Positions 7,700-14,723 of a DNA stretch of 29,072 nucleotides are shown here, one piece after another (within the stretch, counting starts at the first letter, position 1; each line of letters opens with the position of its first letter). The DNA comes from CAZFHZ01 sp964519015 (lineage in GTDB: Bacteria; Blakebacterota; Blakebacteria; Blakebacterales; CAYUVJ01): NCBI GenBank assembly GCA_964519015.1, contig CAZFHZ010000037.1, forward strand, positions 1 through 29,072, written 5' to 3'. Under the pieces are notes generated by a model. The model was not told the origin of the DNA and ran no database searches. It saw only the letters and a list, made by a program, of their open reading frames with translations. Position numbers and translations under genes: made by a program.

Positions 7700-9639
7700 A
7701 AGTATTTGTTCCTCTCCTCTCCCGCCCGTCCGATGAAGTCCTCCACACTCAGGGTGCCCAGATCCCCTTCCTTGCGCCGGCGGACGCTGACGGTGCCTGA
7801 TTCCACCTCCCGATCCCCCACCACCAGCATGTAGGGCACCCGCCCTGTCTCCCCATCCCGGATCTTGTAACCGACCTTCTCGTCCCGCCCGTCGGCCTCG
7901 GCGCGCAATCCCGCCTCCCGCAGGCGGGCCACCACTCCGAGGGCGAAGTCGCGGTGCGTCTCGCCCACCGGGATGACCACGACCTGGCGCGGGGCGAGCC
8001 AGAGCGGCAGGTCACCGGCGTAGTGCTCGATCAGGATGCCGATGAAGCGCTCCACCGAGCCGAAGATGGCCCGGTGGATCATCACCGGCCGGTGCCGGGC
8101 GCCGTCGGGCCCCACATACTCGAGTTCGAAGAGCTCCGGCATCGAGTAATCGAGCTGGACGGTGCCGAGCTGCCAGGAGCGCCCGATGCTGTCGCGGATA
8201 TGGAAGTCGACCTTCGGTCCGTAGAAGGCCCCGTCCCCCTCGTTGACCTTGTAGGCGATACCCAGCCCGTCGAGGGCCCGCTTCAAGTCGGCCTCCGCCC
8301 GGTCCCACATCTCGACCGTCCCGGTGAACTTCTCCGGGCGGGTGGAGAGTTCCACCTGGTATTCGCTGAAGCCCAGGTCGGAGTAGACCTCGCGGACCAG
8401 GTCGACGGTCTCGGTGACCATCGCCTGGATCTGCTCCGGCGTACAGTATATGTGCGCGTCGTCCAGATTGAAGGCCCGAACGCGGGTCAACCCGTGCAGC
8501 ACCCCGCTCAGTTCGTGCCGGTGCACGATGCCCATCTCGGCCAGCCGCAGCGGCAAGTCGCGGTAGGAGCGGAGCGCGGTGCGGTAGATCAGGCAGGCCC
8601 CCGGGCAGTTCATCGGCTTGACCGCGTAGTCCTCGCCGTCGATCTCCACGAAGTACATGTTGTCGCGGTAGTGGTCCCAGTGCCCACTGCGATGCCACAG
8701 GTCGGCGTTCAGGATGTAGGGAGTCTTGATCTCCAGGTAGCCGCGGGCTTCGAGCTTGCCCCGGATGTAATCGACCAGGGTGTTGTAGAGGACCATACCC
8801 CGGGGATGCCAGAAGGGGAAGCCGGGGCCCTCCTCATGGAAGGAGAAGAGGTCGAGTTCACGGCCCAGACGCCGGTGGTCGCGCCGGCGCGCCTCCTCGA
8901 TCCGCTTGAGGTGCTCCTCGAGCTGGGCCTGCCCGGGAAAGGAGATCCCGTAGACGCGCTGGAGCTGCTCGTTGGCGGCGTCCCCGCGCCAGTAGGCGCC
9001 GGCCAGCTGGGTCAGCTTGAAGGCTTTGAGGCGACCGGTGGAGGGCACATGCGGGCCGCGGCAGAGGTCGGTCCACTCCCCCTGCGTGTAGAGGCTGACC
9101 TCTCCCCCTTCCAGCCCGACCTCTTCGTCGGCCTGGAGGTCCTCCAGGATGCGCACCTTGTAGGTCTCCCCCCGCTCCTGGAAGAAGGCCTTGGCCTCTT
9201 CCACACCGAGGGTGGAGCGGCGGATGGACAGGTCTTCCTTCACGATCCGCTGCATCTCGACTTCGATCCGCTCCAGGTCCTCCGAGGAGATCGGCTGGCC
9301 GAAATCGATGTCGTAGTAGTACCCGTTCTCCACCGGGGGCCCGATGGCCAAACGGGCCTCGGGCCAGAGCCGCTTAACGGCCTGGGCGGTCAGGTGGGCG
9401 GTCGAGTGCCAGAAGGTCTCCCGCCCCATCTCCGATTCGAAGGTGTGGACCTTGAACACACCGCTCCCCGTCAGGGGCTGGTCGAGTCCGACCAGCCTCC
9501 CGTCGAGTTCGGCCACCAGGGCGGCCTTGGCCAGCCCGGCGCCGATACCGGCCACCACTTCGGCGGCGGTGGTCCCCACCGGGACTTCCCGCTCCGAACC
9601 GTCCGGCAATCTGAGCGTGATCCGCTCTCCGTTCACCAC
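7696..9639 (-). CDS. thrS: Threonyl-tRNA synthetase
   Basis: A 647-residue class II synthetase with the full architecture. A TGS domain spans about residues 3-63. The second, editing domain has H78 and H82 (HSTAH) and C193 and H197 (CRGPH). The catalytic core runs from about 250 to 540, with GPGFPFWHPRGM, the zinc ligand C345 in KPMNCPG, motif 2 around RHELSGVLHGLTRVR, zinc ligand H396, and a final HRAIFGSVERF. The anticodon domain closes the protein. One oddity is that the usual TQDDAH reads NLDDAH (L392), replacing a near-invariant glutamine beside the threonine/adenylate pocket. The start is the first of two tandem GTG codons. The gene lies just downstream of tRNA-Val and overlaps infC by four bases. 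Confidence 0.97.
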   Translation of the reverse strand: MVNGERITLRLPDGSEREVPVGTTAAEVVAGIGAGLAKAALVAELDGRLVGLDQPLTGSGVFKVHTFESEMGRETFWHSTAHLTAQAVKRLWPEARLAIGPPVENGYYYDIDFGQPISSEDLERIEVEMQRIVKEDLSIRRSTLGVEEAKAFFQERGETYKVRILEDLQADEEVGLEGGEVSLYTQGEWTDLCRGPHVPSTGRLKAFKLTQLAGAYWRGDAANEQLQRVYGISFPGQAQLEEHLKRIEEARRRDHRRLGRELDLFSFHEEGPGFPFWHPRGMVLYNTLVDYIRGKLEARGYLEIKTPYILNADLWHRSGHWDHYRDNMYFVEIDGEDYAVKPMNCPGACLIYRTALRSYRDLPLRLAEMGIVHRHELSGVLHGLTRVRAFNLDDAHIYCTPEQIQAMVTETVDLVREVYSDLGFSEYQVELSTRPEKFTGTVEMWDRAEADLKRALDGLGIAYKVNEGDGAFYGPKVDFHIRDSIGRSWQLGTVQLDYSMPELFELEYVGPDGARHRPVMIHRAIFGSVERFIGILIEHYAGDLPLWLAPRQVVVIPVGETHRDFALGVVARLREAGLRAEADGRDEKVGYKIRDGETGRVPYMLVVGDREVESGTVSVRRRKEGDLGTLSVEDFIGRAGEERNKYL

Positions 9640-9730
9640 CTGCTCACCCTTCCGTCGCCGCCAGGGGGTCGTACTCGGTCGGACCGTCGATACGCGGCGG
9701 GAGGGCGAGTCGGCCCCCCCGACGCGGGGA

Positions 9731-9808
9731 TGGTGGGCGATACTGGACTTGAACCAGTGACCTCTGCGATGTCAACGCAGCGCTCTGACCAAACTGAGCT
9801 AATCGCCC
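9731..9808 (-). tRNA. tRNA-Val (anticodon GAC)
   Basis: A complete cloverleaf of 78 bases including an encoded CCA. The acceptor stem GGGCGAT pairs with ATCGCCC. The D arm contains TAGCTCAGTTTGGTCAGAGC. The anticodon stem CTGCG/CGCAG encloses loop TTGACAT, giving anticodon GAC, which reads GUC. The T arm has the invariant GGTTCAAGTCC. Discriminator A is followed by CCA. A sigma70-like promoter lies about 30 bases upstream and thrS follows about 90 bases downstream, so the tRNA may be processed from the head of the thrS transcript. Confidence 0.97.
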
Positions 9809-9836
9809 GGAATCCCCTAACCTGTTGAGATTGCGA

Positions 9837-9865
9837 AAGGTACGGGCGCTCCACCCGGGTGTCAA
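9837..9865 (-). promoter_or_regulatory. Sigma70-type promoter for tRNA-Val and possibly the thrS cluster
   Basis: A perfect -35 box TTGACA (9865-9860) is separated by exactly 17 bases from TACCTT (9842-9837), a weak match to TATAAT. The predicted start is about 20 bases before the tRNA. A consensus -35 with ideal spacing next to a stable RNA gene makes this believable, despite the poor -10. Confidence 0.6.
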
Positions 9866-9888
9866 GTCTCTGCACACCACCCGCGCGC

Positions 9889-11313
9889 TCAGGGCCGCCA
9901 CCCGATGCTCAACAAGGCGGCCAGGGCGGCTCCGACCAGGCCGGCCAGCAGGTTGACGAGGTCGTTGGAGACCATTGTCCATCCGCGTACCCGGATCCCG
10001 TCGGCCGAGGGGCAGTGCCGGCGACGCTCGCTCACCTCCCCGCAGATCCCGCATTGGTACTGCGCCTGCAGGGTGGCCCCCAGCAGGCTGTCGACCAGGG
10101 AGGCCGCCAGACCGGCCGGCGCGGCCACCGCCAGCGGCCACCAGACCGGGGAGAAACGGGCCGGGGCGAGCAGCAGCGAAGAGGCCGCCACAACCAGCGC
10201 CCCGGCCGCCGCCCCCGCTGTCCCGGCCGGTGAGACCCCCCCCGAGGTACCGGGGGGGACCGGGCGACCGCTGGTGATCAGCACCGGCCGGGCACCCGAG
10301 GCGATCCCGACCTCGGTGGCCCAGGTATCGGCGGCGGCCGCCGCCACCGCACCGAGGAAGGCCGGCCAGGCCAGGGCCAGCGGCAGGCCGAGCGTCCAGG
10401 CGGCGAAGACCAGCAGGGGCACCCCCCCGTTGGCCGCCACCTGTCCCAGGTCGCGACGCGCCCCCTTCTCGCTGATCCGGATACTCTCCGGACGGAGCCG
10501 CTCCCGCCGGCGGGAGAGTGCGCTGGCCGGCAGGAAGAAGAGCAGGAGCGGCAGGGTCCAGGCCCAGCCTCCTCCCCCCAGGGTCCAGGTGGCCAGCAGG
10601 AAGGCGCCCAGGGAGCCGTCGAGGCTCAGCAGCCCCCAACGCACACTCACCACCGCGAGCAGCAGGGCGAGCCCTTCGGCGGCCAACAATGCGGCGGGCT
10701 GGGCATACCAGTCCCCCAGCACCAGCAGGAGGGTGAAGGCCGTCGCCAGCGGCAGGGTCAGGTTGTCGAGCCCCCGGTCCATCAGCGCCTCCGCAGCCAG
10801 CGCGACCGGGGCGCAGGCCAGCCCGACCAGCAGCGCCCGCTCGAGCCCGCCCCCCAGTCCCATCGCCTGCCAGCCAAGCGTGACGGCCATCCCGGCGACC
10901 AGGAAGACCGCCCCCGACCCGCCCGGGGTCTTGCGCTCGATCCGGTCGGGATCCCGCTCCCACCCTTCCCCGACCAGCATGCCGGCCGGGTCGGCGAAGG
11001 CGAGTACGAGCAGCGGTAGGGTCACCAGGGCGGGCTGGTCCCAGGCCACCAGATAGAGGAGCGCGGTCGAGAGGGCGAACCAGACCGTGCCGTAGGAGCC
11101 GGGACGGGCGGAGTGGAGGGCCGGGAGCCGGCCGTGCCTGACCGCCTGCCGGAGCAGGAGAGCGGCCAGCAGGGCGACCGTCAGGGGAGCCCAGCGCTGG
11201 TGGAAGAGCCAGGGAGCCAGAGCGGCCACCGCCCCGCTGGCCAGGTGAACCGACAGGCGGGTCAGGCGGGTCGGCACGCCCAGGAAGCGCCGCAAACCCT
11301 CGGCGGTCCCCAC
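9889..11313 (-). CDS. Membrane protein: phytol/polyprenol kinase-like domain fused to DUF92 (TMEM19/VTE6) domain
   Basis: At least 474 residues with roughly a dozen hydrophobic segments. The N-terminal half (about 1-215) resembles the phytol/dolichol kinase (VTE5/SEC59) family: LTRLSVHLASGAVAALAPW, then LAFADPAGMLVGEGW and KTPGGSGAVFLVAGMAV. The C-terminal half (about 220-474) is DUF92-like: SLDGSLGAFLLATW, KGARRDLGQVAANGGVP, AAADTWATEVGI, LITSGRPVPPGTSGGVS, SLLGATLQAQYQC and VSNDLVNLLAGL. In plants VTE5 phosphorylates phytol and the DUF92 protein VTE6 is implicated in the second phosphorylation. The fusion could therefore carry out both steps on an isoprenoid alcohol; the substrate is unknown. 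GTG 11313 has no ribosome binding site. The open frame extends upstream through another hydrophobic segment to a CTG at 11364 preceded by GGGGGAAAC, so the true start may be there. Confidence 0.75.
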   Translation of the reverse strand: MGTAEGLRRFLGVPTRLTRLSVHLASGAVAALAPWLFHQRWAPLTVALLAALLLRQAVRHGRLPALHSARPGSYGTVWFALSTALLYLVAWDQPALVTLPLLVLAFADPAGMLVGEGWERDPDRIERKTPGGSGAVFLVAGMAVTLGWQAMGLGGGLERALLVGLACAPVALAAEALMDRGLDNLTLPLATAFTLLLVLGDWYAQPAALLAAEGLALLLAVVSVRWGLLSLDGSLGAFLLATWTLGGGGWAWTLPLLLFFLPASALSRRRERLRPESIRISEKGARRDLGQVAANGGVPLLVFAAWTLGLPLALAWPAFLGAVAAAAADTWATEVGIASGARPVLITSGRPVPPGTSGGVSPAGTAGAAAGALVVAASSLLLAPARFSPVWWPLAVAAPAGLAASLVDSLLGATLQAQYQCGICGEVSERRRHCPSADGIRVRGWTMVSNDLVNLLAGLVGAALAALLSIGWRP

Positions 11314-11400
11314 CAGAAGGAGGACGGCCAGGGCACAGATGAGTGCCGTGAAGAGATCGCTCAGGTTTCCCCCGACCGCTGGACGTGACGGCCCCCCACC

Positions 11401-11429
11401 GGTTTATTGTGCCCCGTCCCCTGTGTCAA
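11401..11429 (-). promoter_or_regulatory. Promoter for the kinase/DUF92 fusion gene
   Basis: A perfect TTGACA lies at 11429-11424 on the minus strand. Downstream is an A/T-rich element in an otherwise GC-rich gap: AATAAA at 15-base spacing or TAAACC at 17. It implies transcription starting near 11394, about 30 bases before the alternative CTG start and 80 before the GTG. Confidence 0.5.
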
Positions 11430-11447
11430 CCACCCCGGGAGGCCCCC

Positions 11448-12260
11448 ATGCCGGTCGATCCTCAGACCCTGCCCGCCGAACCCTTCGCCCGCCTCGAGGC
11501 GGTGATGCGCCTGCTCCGCTCCCCCCAGGGGTGTCCCTGGGACCGGGAGCAGGGCCATCGCAGTCTTCGTCCCCATCTGCTCGAGGAGTGCTGGGAGCTG
11601 CTCGCGGTGCTCGACGAGCCCGAGGGGCCCGACGAGGGGCGCCTGCTCGAAGAGCTGGGGGATGTGCTCCTGCAGGTGGTCTTCCACGCCCAGATCGCCT
11701 CCGAGCGCGGGGCCTTCGACCTGCCGGGGGTGGCCGATGCCCTGGTGGCCAAACTGATCCGGCGGCACCCGCACGTCTTCGCCGGGACAGAGGTCTCCGG
11801 CAGCGGGGAGGTACTGCGCAACTGGGAAGCGATCAAACGGGATGAGACCAGCGACCACTCGGAGCCTCCGATCCCGCTCCCCGCCCTGCTGGAGGCCGGC
11901 CGTGTCCTGGCCAAGGTGGAACGGGCGGGGTTCCGCTGGCCCGGTGCGGAAGAGGCCCGGGCCCAGGTGCTCGAAGAATGGGCCGAGGTGGACGAGGCGA
12001 TCGCGGCGGGGGGGGGTGAGCCCCTCGAGCGGGAGTTCGGCGACCTTCTGCTGGCCGCAGTCTCCTGGGGACGCGGGCTCGGGCTCGATGCGGAATCGGT
12101 GCTGCGCCGGGCGGTGGGGCGGTTCCGCGCACGCTACGCCCGGATGGAGGCGATCCTGGCCGAGGCCGGTCACCCGCCCGGATCGGCTCCCCCCGAAGCG
12201 CTGCTCGGCGCCTGGGAGCAGGCTCACTCCTCTCCGTCCGGCTCGCCCGGAACCGGCTGA
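11448..12260 (+). CDS. mazG: Nucleoside triphosphate pyrophosphohydrolase MazG
   Basis: A 270-residue all-alpha house-cleaning enzyme that hydrolyses (d)NTPs to monophosphates and pyrophosphate. It has the tandem two-domain form. The first domain has CPWDREQGHRSLRPHLLEEC, the metal-binding LEECWEL and LEELGDVLLQVVFHAQ, then KLIRRHPHVF and NWEAIKRDE. The second domain follows GFRWPG with VLEEWAEVDEAI and EREFGDLLLAAVSW. The acidic metal ligands look intact in both. Start ATG 11448 has GGGAGG six bases upstream; an in-frame upstream extension is less likely. Its last 37 bases overlap the convergent acyltransferase gene. Confidence 0.95.
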   Translation: MPVDPQTLPAEPFARLEAVMRLLRSPQGCPWDREQGHRSLRPHLLEECWELLAVLDEPEGPDEGRLLEELGDVLLQVVFHAQIASERGAFDLPGVADALVAKLIRRHPHVFAGTEVSGSGEVLRNWEAIKRDETSDHSEPPIPLPALLEAGRVLAKVERAGFRWPGAEEARAQVLEEWAEVDEAIAAGGGEPLEREFGDLLLAAVSWGRGLGLDAESVLRRAVGRFRARYARMEAILAEAGHPPGSAPPEALLGAWEQAHSSPSGSPGTG

Positions 12261-12970
12261 GGTTCCTCACCCCGCCGGGCGATCACCCACGCCCGCACTT
12301 CGTCCCGCAGCCGGTTGCGCTCCTCCCAGGCCCACCCGACGGTCTCGGTGACCGGGCCGACCACCAGCTCCACCTCCCCCGGGTAGAGGATCTTCGACTT
12401 GGGGGGGAAGAGCCGGTCGGTGCCGATCAGGGCGACCGGCACGATCGGGGCGCCGGTGGCCAGGGCCATCCGGAAGGCCCCGGTCTTGAAGGCCCCGGTC
12501 CGGCCGGTGCGGCTGCGGGTGCCCTCCGGGAAGACCATGATGCGCCGGCCCCGGCGGAGCGCCTCGGTGGCCGGTTCCAGGCTCGCCCGGGCGCGGCGTC
12601 CCTGGGTCCGATCCACCGGCACGAACCCCTCCAACCGCATCGCCCAGCCGAAGATGGGCACATAGAAGAGGGTGTGCTTGGCCATGAACCGGGGGGGACC
12701 GGGCAGGCAGGCCACCAGGAGGGGGATGTCGAGGGCGCTCAGGTGGTTGGCCACCACCACACACGGTCCCTCCGGCACCCGTTCCACCCCCTCGGCGCGC
12801 CAGCGCACCCCGGCCAGCCGGAGCACGCTCCGGGCCCACCAGGCCAGGATACGCCCGTTCTGACGGCGCAGGCCGGGGGTGAGGGCCACCAGCAGCACGA
12901 TCACGCTGCAGAGCGCCGTGAAGACGCCCTCCAGAGCCAGCAACAGGGCACTCCGGACCCGTACCAGCAT
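12224..12970 (-). CDS. plsC: 1-acyl-sn-glycerol-3-phosphate acyltransferase (PlsC family)
   Basis: A 248-residue acyltransferase, probably converting lysophosphatidic acid to phosphatidic acid at the inner membrane. An N-terminal hydrophobic segment (about residues 8-35, ALLLALEGVFTALCSVIVLL) is followed by the catalytic HX4D motif in NHLSALD, the phosphate-binding VFPEGTRSRTGR and APIVPVALIGT. Length is normal. Start ATG 12970 has GGGAGGGAAG just upstream. The frame stays open far upstream but that part has no family features. The 3' end overlaps mazG tail to tail. Paralogous acyltransferases with other lysolipid substrates cannot be excluded. Confidence 0.92.
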   Translation of the reverse strand: MLVRVRSALLLALEGVFTALCSVIVLLVALTPGLRRQNGRILAWWARSVLRLAGVRWRAEGVERVPEGPCVVVANHLSALDIPLLVACLPGPPRFMAKHTLFYVPIFGWAMRLEGFVPVDRTQGRRARASLEPATEALRRGRRIMVFPEGTRSRTGRTGAFKTGAFRMALATGAPIVPVALIGTDRLFPPKSKILYPGEVELVVGPVTETVGWAWEERNRLRDEVRAWVIARRGEEPQPVPGEPDGEE

Positions 12971-13000
12971 CCGCTTCCCTCCCGGACGGTATCCCAGGGG

Positions 13001-13029
13001 TTGGCCTCGGCGTGTTTGCATCCTATATA
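13001..13029 (+). promoter_or_regulatory. Promoter for the PPC/DUF296 gene
   Basis: TTGGCC (13001-13006) and TATATA (13024-13029) are separated by exactly 17 bases. Each matches four of six consensus positions. The TATATAT is one of the few A/T runs in the region. The same A/T stretch could also serve the divergent acyltransferase gene. Confidence 0.5.
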
Positions 13030-13093
13030 TCCCAGAAGAGCACCCGGCGTCCATGGGGTGCTGGTCCGCTGCTATGAGTTCCGGGAGGTCACC

Positions 13094-13516
13094 ATGCAGG
13101 CACATCCGATCGAGGAGGGCTGGATCGTGCGGCTGGAACGGGGGGAGGAGGCCCTCTCGGTCCTGACCGGTTTCTGTGCGGATCGGGGGGTGGAGGGGGC
13201 ATCCTTCACCGGCCTGGGAGCCTTCCAGAAGGCCCGGCTGGGCTATTTCGACATGACCGCCCGGCACTACCTGGAGCAGGTCGTGGAGGGTCCCTTCGAG
13301 GTGCTCGCCATCACCGGGAACATCGCCCGTAAGAGCGACGGGAGCCTGTTCGCCCATACCCACTGCGTGCTGGGGGACCGGCAGATGCACACCCTCGGCG
13401 GGCACCTCTTCGAGGCCGAGGTGGGAGCCACCCTGGAGATCGTACTGCGCGTCTTCGAGGGCCGGCTGGCGCGCCGACCCGACCCCGACCTGGGGCTGGA
13501 ACTGCTGGACCTCTGA
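13094..13516 (+). CDS. PPC/DUF296-domain protein (putative DNA-binding or metal-binding)
   Basis: A 140-residue single-domain protein of the PPC (plant and prokaryote conserved, DUF296) family. The hallmark is the histidine-rich stretch FAHTHCVLGDRQMHTLGGHL followed by FEAEVGATLEIVLRV. Earlier segments VLTGFCADRGVEGASFTGLG and FEVLAITGNIA also fit. Plant relatives carry AT-hook DNA-binding tails; bacterial stand-alone domains are mostly uncharacterised trimers with a probable metal site at the three histidines. Start ATG 13094 has GGGAGG six bases upstream. It stands alone between divergent plsC and the convergent pterin synthase gene. Function is unknown. Confidence 0.85.
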   Translation: MQAHPIEEGWIVRLERGEEALSVLTGFCADRGVEGASFTGLGAFQKARLGYFDMTARHYLEQVVEGPFEVLAITGNIARKSDGSLFAHTHCVLGDRQMHTLGGHLFEAEVGATLEIVLRVFEGRLARRPDPDLGLELLDL

Positions 13517-13533
13517 GGACGTCCAAGGAACGG

Positions 13534-13956
13534 TCAAGCAAGTGCGGGCCCGTAGTACTCCACGTAGATGGTGCTCGTCTCGACCAGCCGGACCCGGTGG
13601 AGGCGCGCCCCGAACGGCTCGAAGACGCCGGCCAACCGGTCCCAGACCCACTTCACGATCTCCTCACTCGAGGGGATGACGTCGGCGAAGTACGGGACAT
13701 CATGGTTCAGGAACTTGTGGTCGAGCACCTCGATCACCCGTTCCTGCACGATGCGCTTGAGTTCGGAGGCGTTCATGAAGAAGCCGGTGGCCGGGTCGGG
13801 TTCGCCCACCACGGTGACCTCCAGGCCGTAGTTGTGGCCGTGGCCGGCCGGGTTGTTGCAGGCACCGAAGAGGGCCCGGTTCTTCTCCTCGGAGAAGTCG
13901 GGATTGTGGTAGCGGTGGGCCGCACTGAACTCGAAGATCTTCGTCAGATAAACCAT
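13534..13956 (-). CDS. 6-pyruvoyl-tetrahydropterin synthase / QueD family (COG0720), PTPS-type active site
   Basis: A 140-residue zinc enzyme that acts on 7,8-dihydroneopterin triphosphate made by GTP cyclohydrolase I. Zinc ligands are H14 (SAAHR), H39 and H41. The catalytic Cys33 lies in CNNPAGHGHNY, so Cys is separated from HGH by five residues (Cx5HGH). Queuosine-pathway QueD enzymes normally have Cx3HGH, whereas animal-type PTPS, which makes the tetrahydrobiopterin precursor, has CNNPNGHGHNY. LDHKFLN (79-85), IPSSEEI and VETST complete the site. The sequence thus points to PTPS activity, though this family is promiscuous. It is divergent from folE, 119 bases away. Automatic annotation may call it queD. 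Confidence 0.9.
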   Translation of the reverse strand: MVYLTKIFEFSAAHRYHNPDFSEEKNRALFGACNNPAGHGHNYGLEVTVVGEPDPATGFFMNASELKRIVQERVIEVLDHKFLNHDVPYFADVIPSSEEIVKWVWDRLAGVFEPFGARLHRVRLVETSTIYVEYYGPALA

Positions 13957-14075
13957 GGGTCCTCCCGGTGCGTCGTGGCGGTCCTTCCTCCTGGAGCGGA
14001 AGTCACCCTTCGACGCCCCTGGTCCCCGGCGGGTTCCGGGGGCGCGGGCCGTGACCCCCAGCGTAAAGGAGTAGC

Positions 14076-14723
14076 ATGCCGATCCACAAGCCGATGGGAG
14101 GCTCGCTCGAGGTAGAGTACGACGAGGAATCGAGCCTCCTGGTCCCGGCCCCGGACACCGAACGGCTGGAGATGGCCGTCCAGGCGATCCTCCAGCAGGT
14201 CGGGGAGGATCCCCAGCGCGAGGGTCTCCGCAAGACCCCCTACCGGGTCGCCCAGTCCCTCCGCTTCCTCACCCAGGGCTACCAGAAGAGCCCCGTGGAG
14301 GTCGTCAACGGAGCGGTCTACCACGAACGCAGCCGGGACATGGTGCTGGTCAAGGACATCTCCTTCTACTCCATGTGCGAACACCACCTGCTCCCCTTCT
14401 TCGGGAAGGCTCACATCGCCTACGTCCCCAACGGCCGGGTCATCGGTCTCTCCAAGATCCCCCGGCTCGTCCACCTCTTCGCGCGTCGGCTGCAGATGCA
14501 GGAGCGCATCACGCGGCAGGTGGCCGAGGCCCTCGAGGAGGTGCTGGCCCCCGACGGGGTGGCCGTCGTCATGGAGGGATATCATCTCTGCATGATGATG
14601 CGCGGCGTGGAGGAGCAGCACTGCACCACGGTGACCACATCGTTGCACGGCCGTTTCGAAACCGACCCGAACCTGCGGGAGGAGTTCTTCCGCAACCTGC
14701 CGGCCGGTGCCTCCGTCCGCTGA
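14076..14723 (+). CDS. folE: GTP cyclohydrolase I
   Basis: A 215-residue homodecameric zinc enzyme that converts GTP to 7,8-dihydroneopterin triphosphate, the entry point to folate, tetrahydrobiopterin and queuosine-type pathways. Zinc ligands C101 and H104 are in YSMCEHHLLPF and C172 is in YHLCMMMRG. Also present are LRKTPYRVAQSL, GKAHIAYVPNGRVIGLSKI and RLQMQERIT. The first 25 residues are a divergent extension. Start ATG 14076 has AAAGGAG six bases upstream. Its 3' end overlaps the next gene by 17 bases, and the pterin synthase gene is divergent on the other side, so the context suggests a dedicated pterin pathway. Confidence 0.97.
   Translation: MPIHKPMGGSLEVEYDEESSLLVPAPDTERLEMAVQAILQQVGEDPQREGLRKTPYRVAQSLRFLTQGYQKSPVEVVNGAVYHERSRDMVLVKDISFYSMCEHHLLPFFGKAHIAYVPNGRVIGLSKIPRLVHLFARRLQMQERITRQVAEALEEVLAPDGVAVVMEGYHLCMMMRGVEEQHCTTVTTSLHGRFETDPNLREEFFRNLPAGASVR

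Noticed and set aside
9640..9730. T-box or other leader regulating thrS.
   Set aside because: No T-box consensus, specifier loop or terminator/antiterminator pair was found in the 91 bases, and a tRNA gene fills the region upstream.
9644..10963. A 439-codon minus-strand frame overlapping the kinase/DUF92 fusion gene and the tRNA.
   Set aside because: Its product is a Gly/Arg/Ala-rich shadow that runs through the tRNA; the overlapping membrane-protein frame has clear domain motifs.
12971..13651. The plsC reading frame stays open far upstream, giving a 475-codon frame.
   Set aside because: The extra N-terminus is antisense to the PPC/DUF296 gene and has no family features. ATG 12970 has a good ribosome binding site and gives a normal-length acyltransferase.
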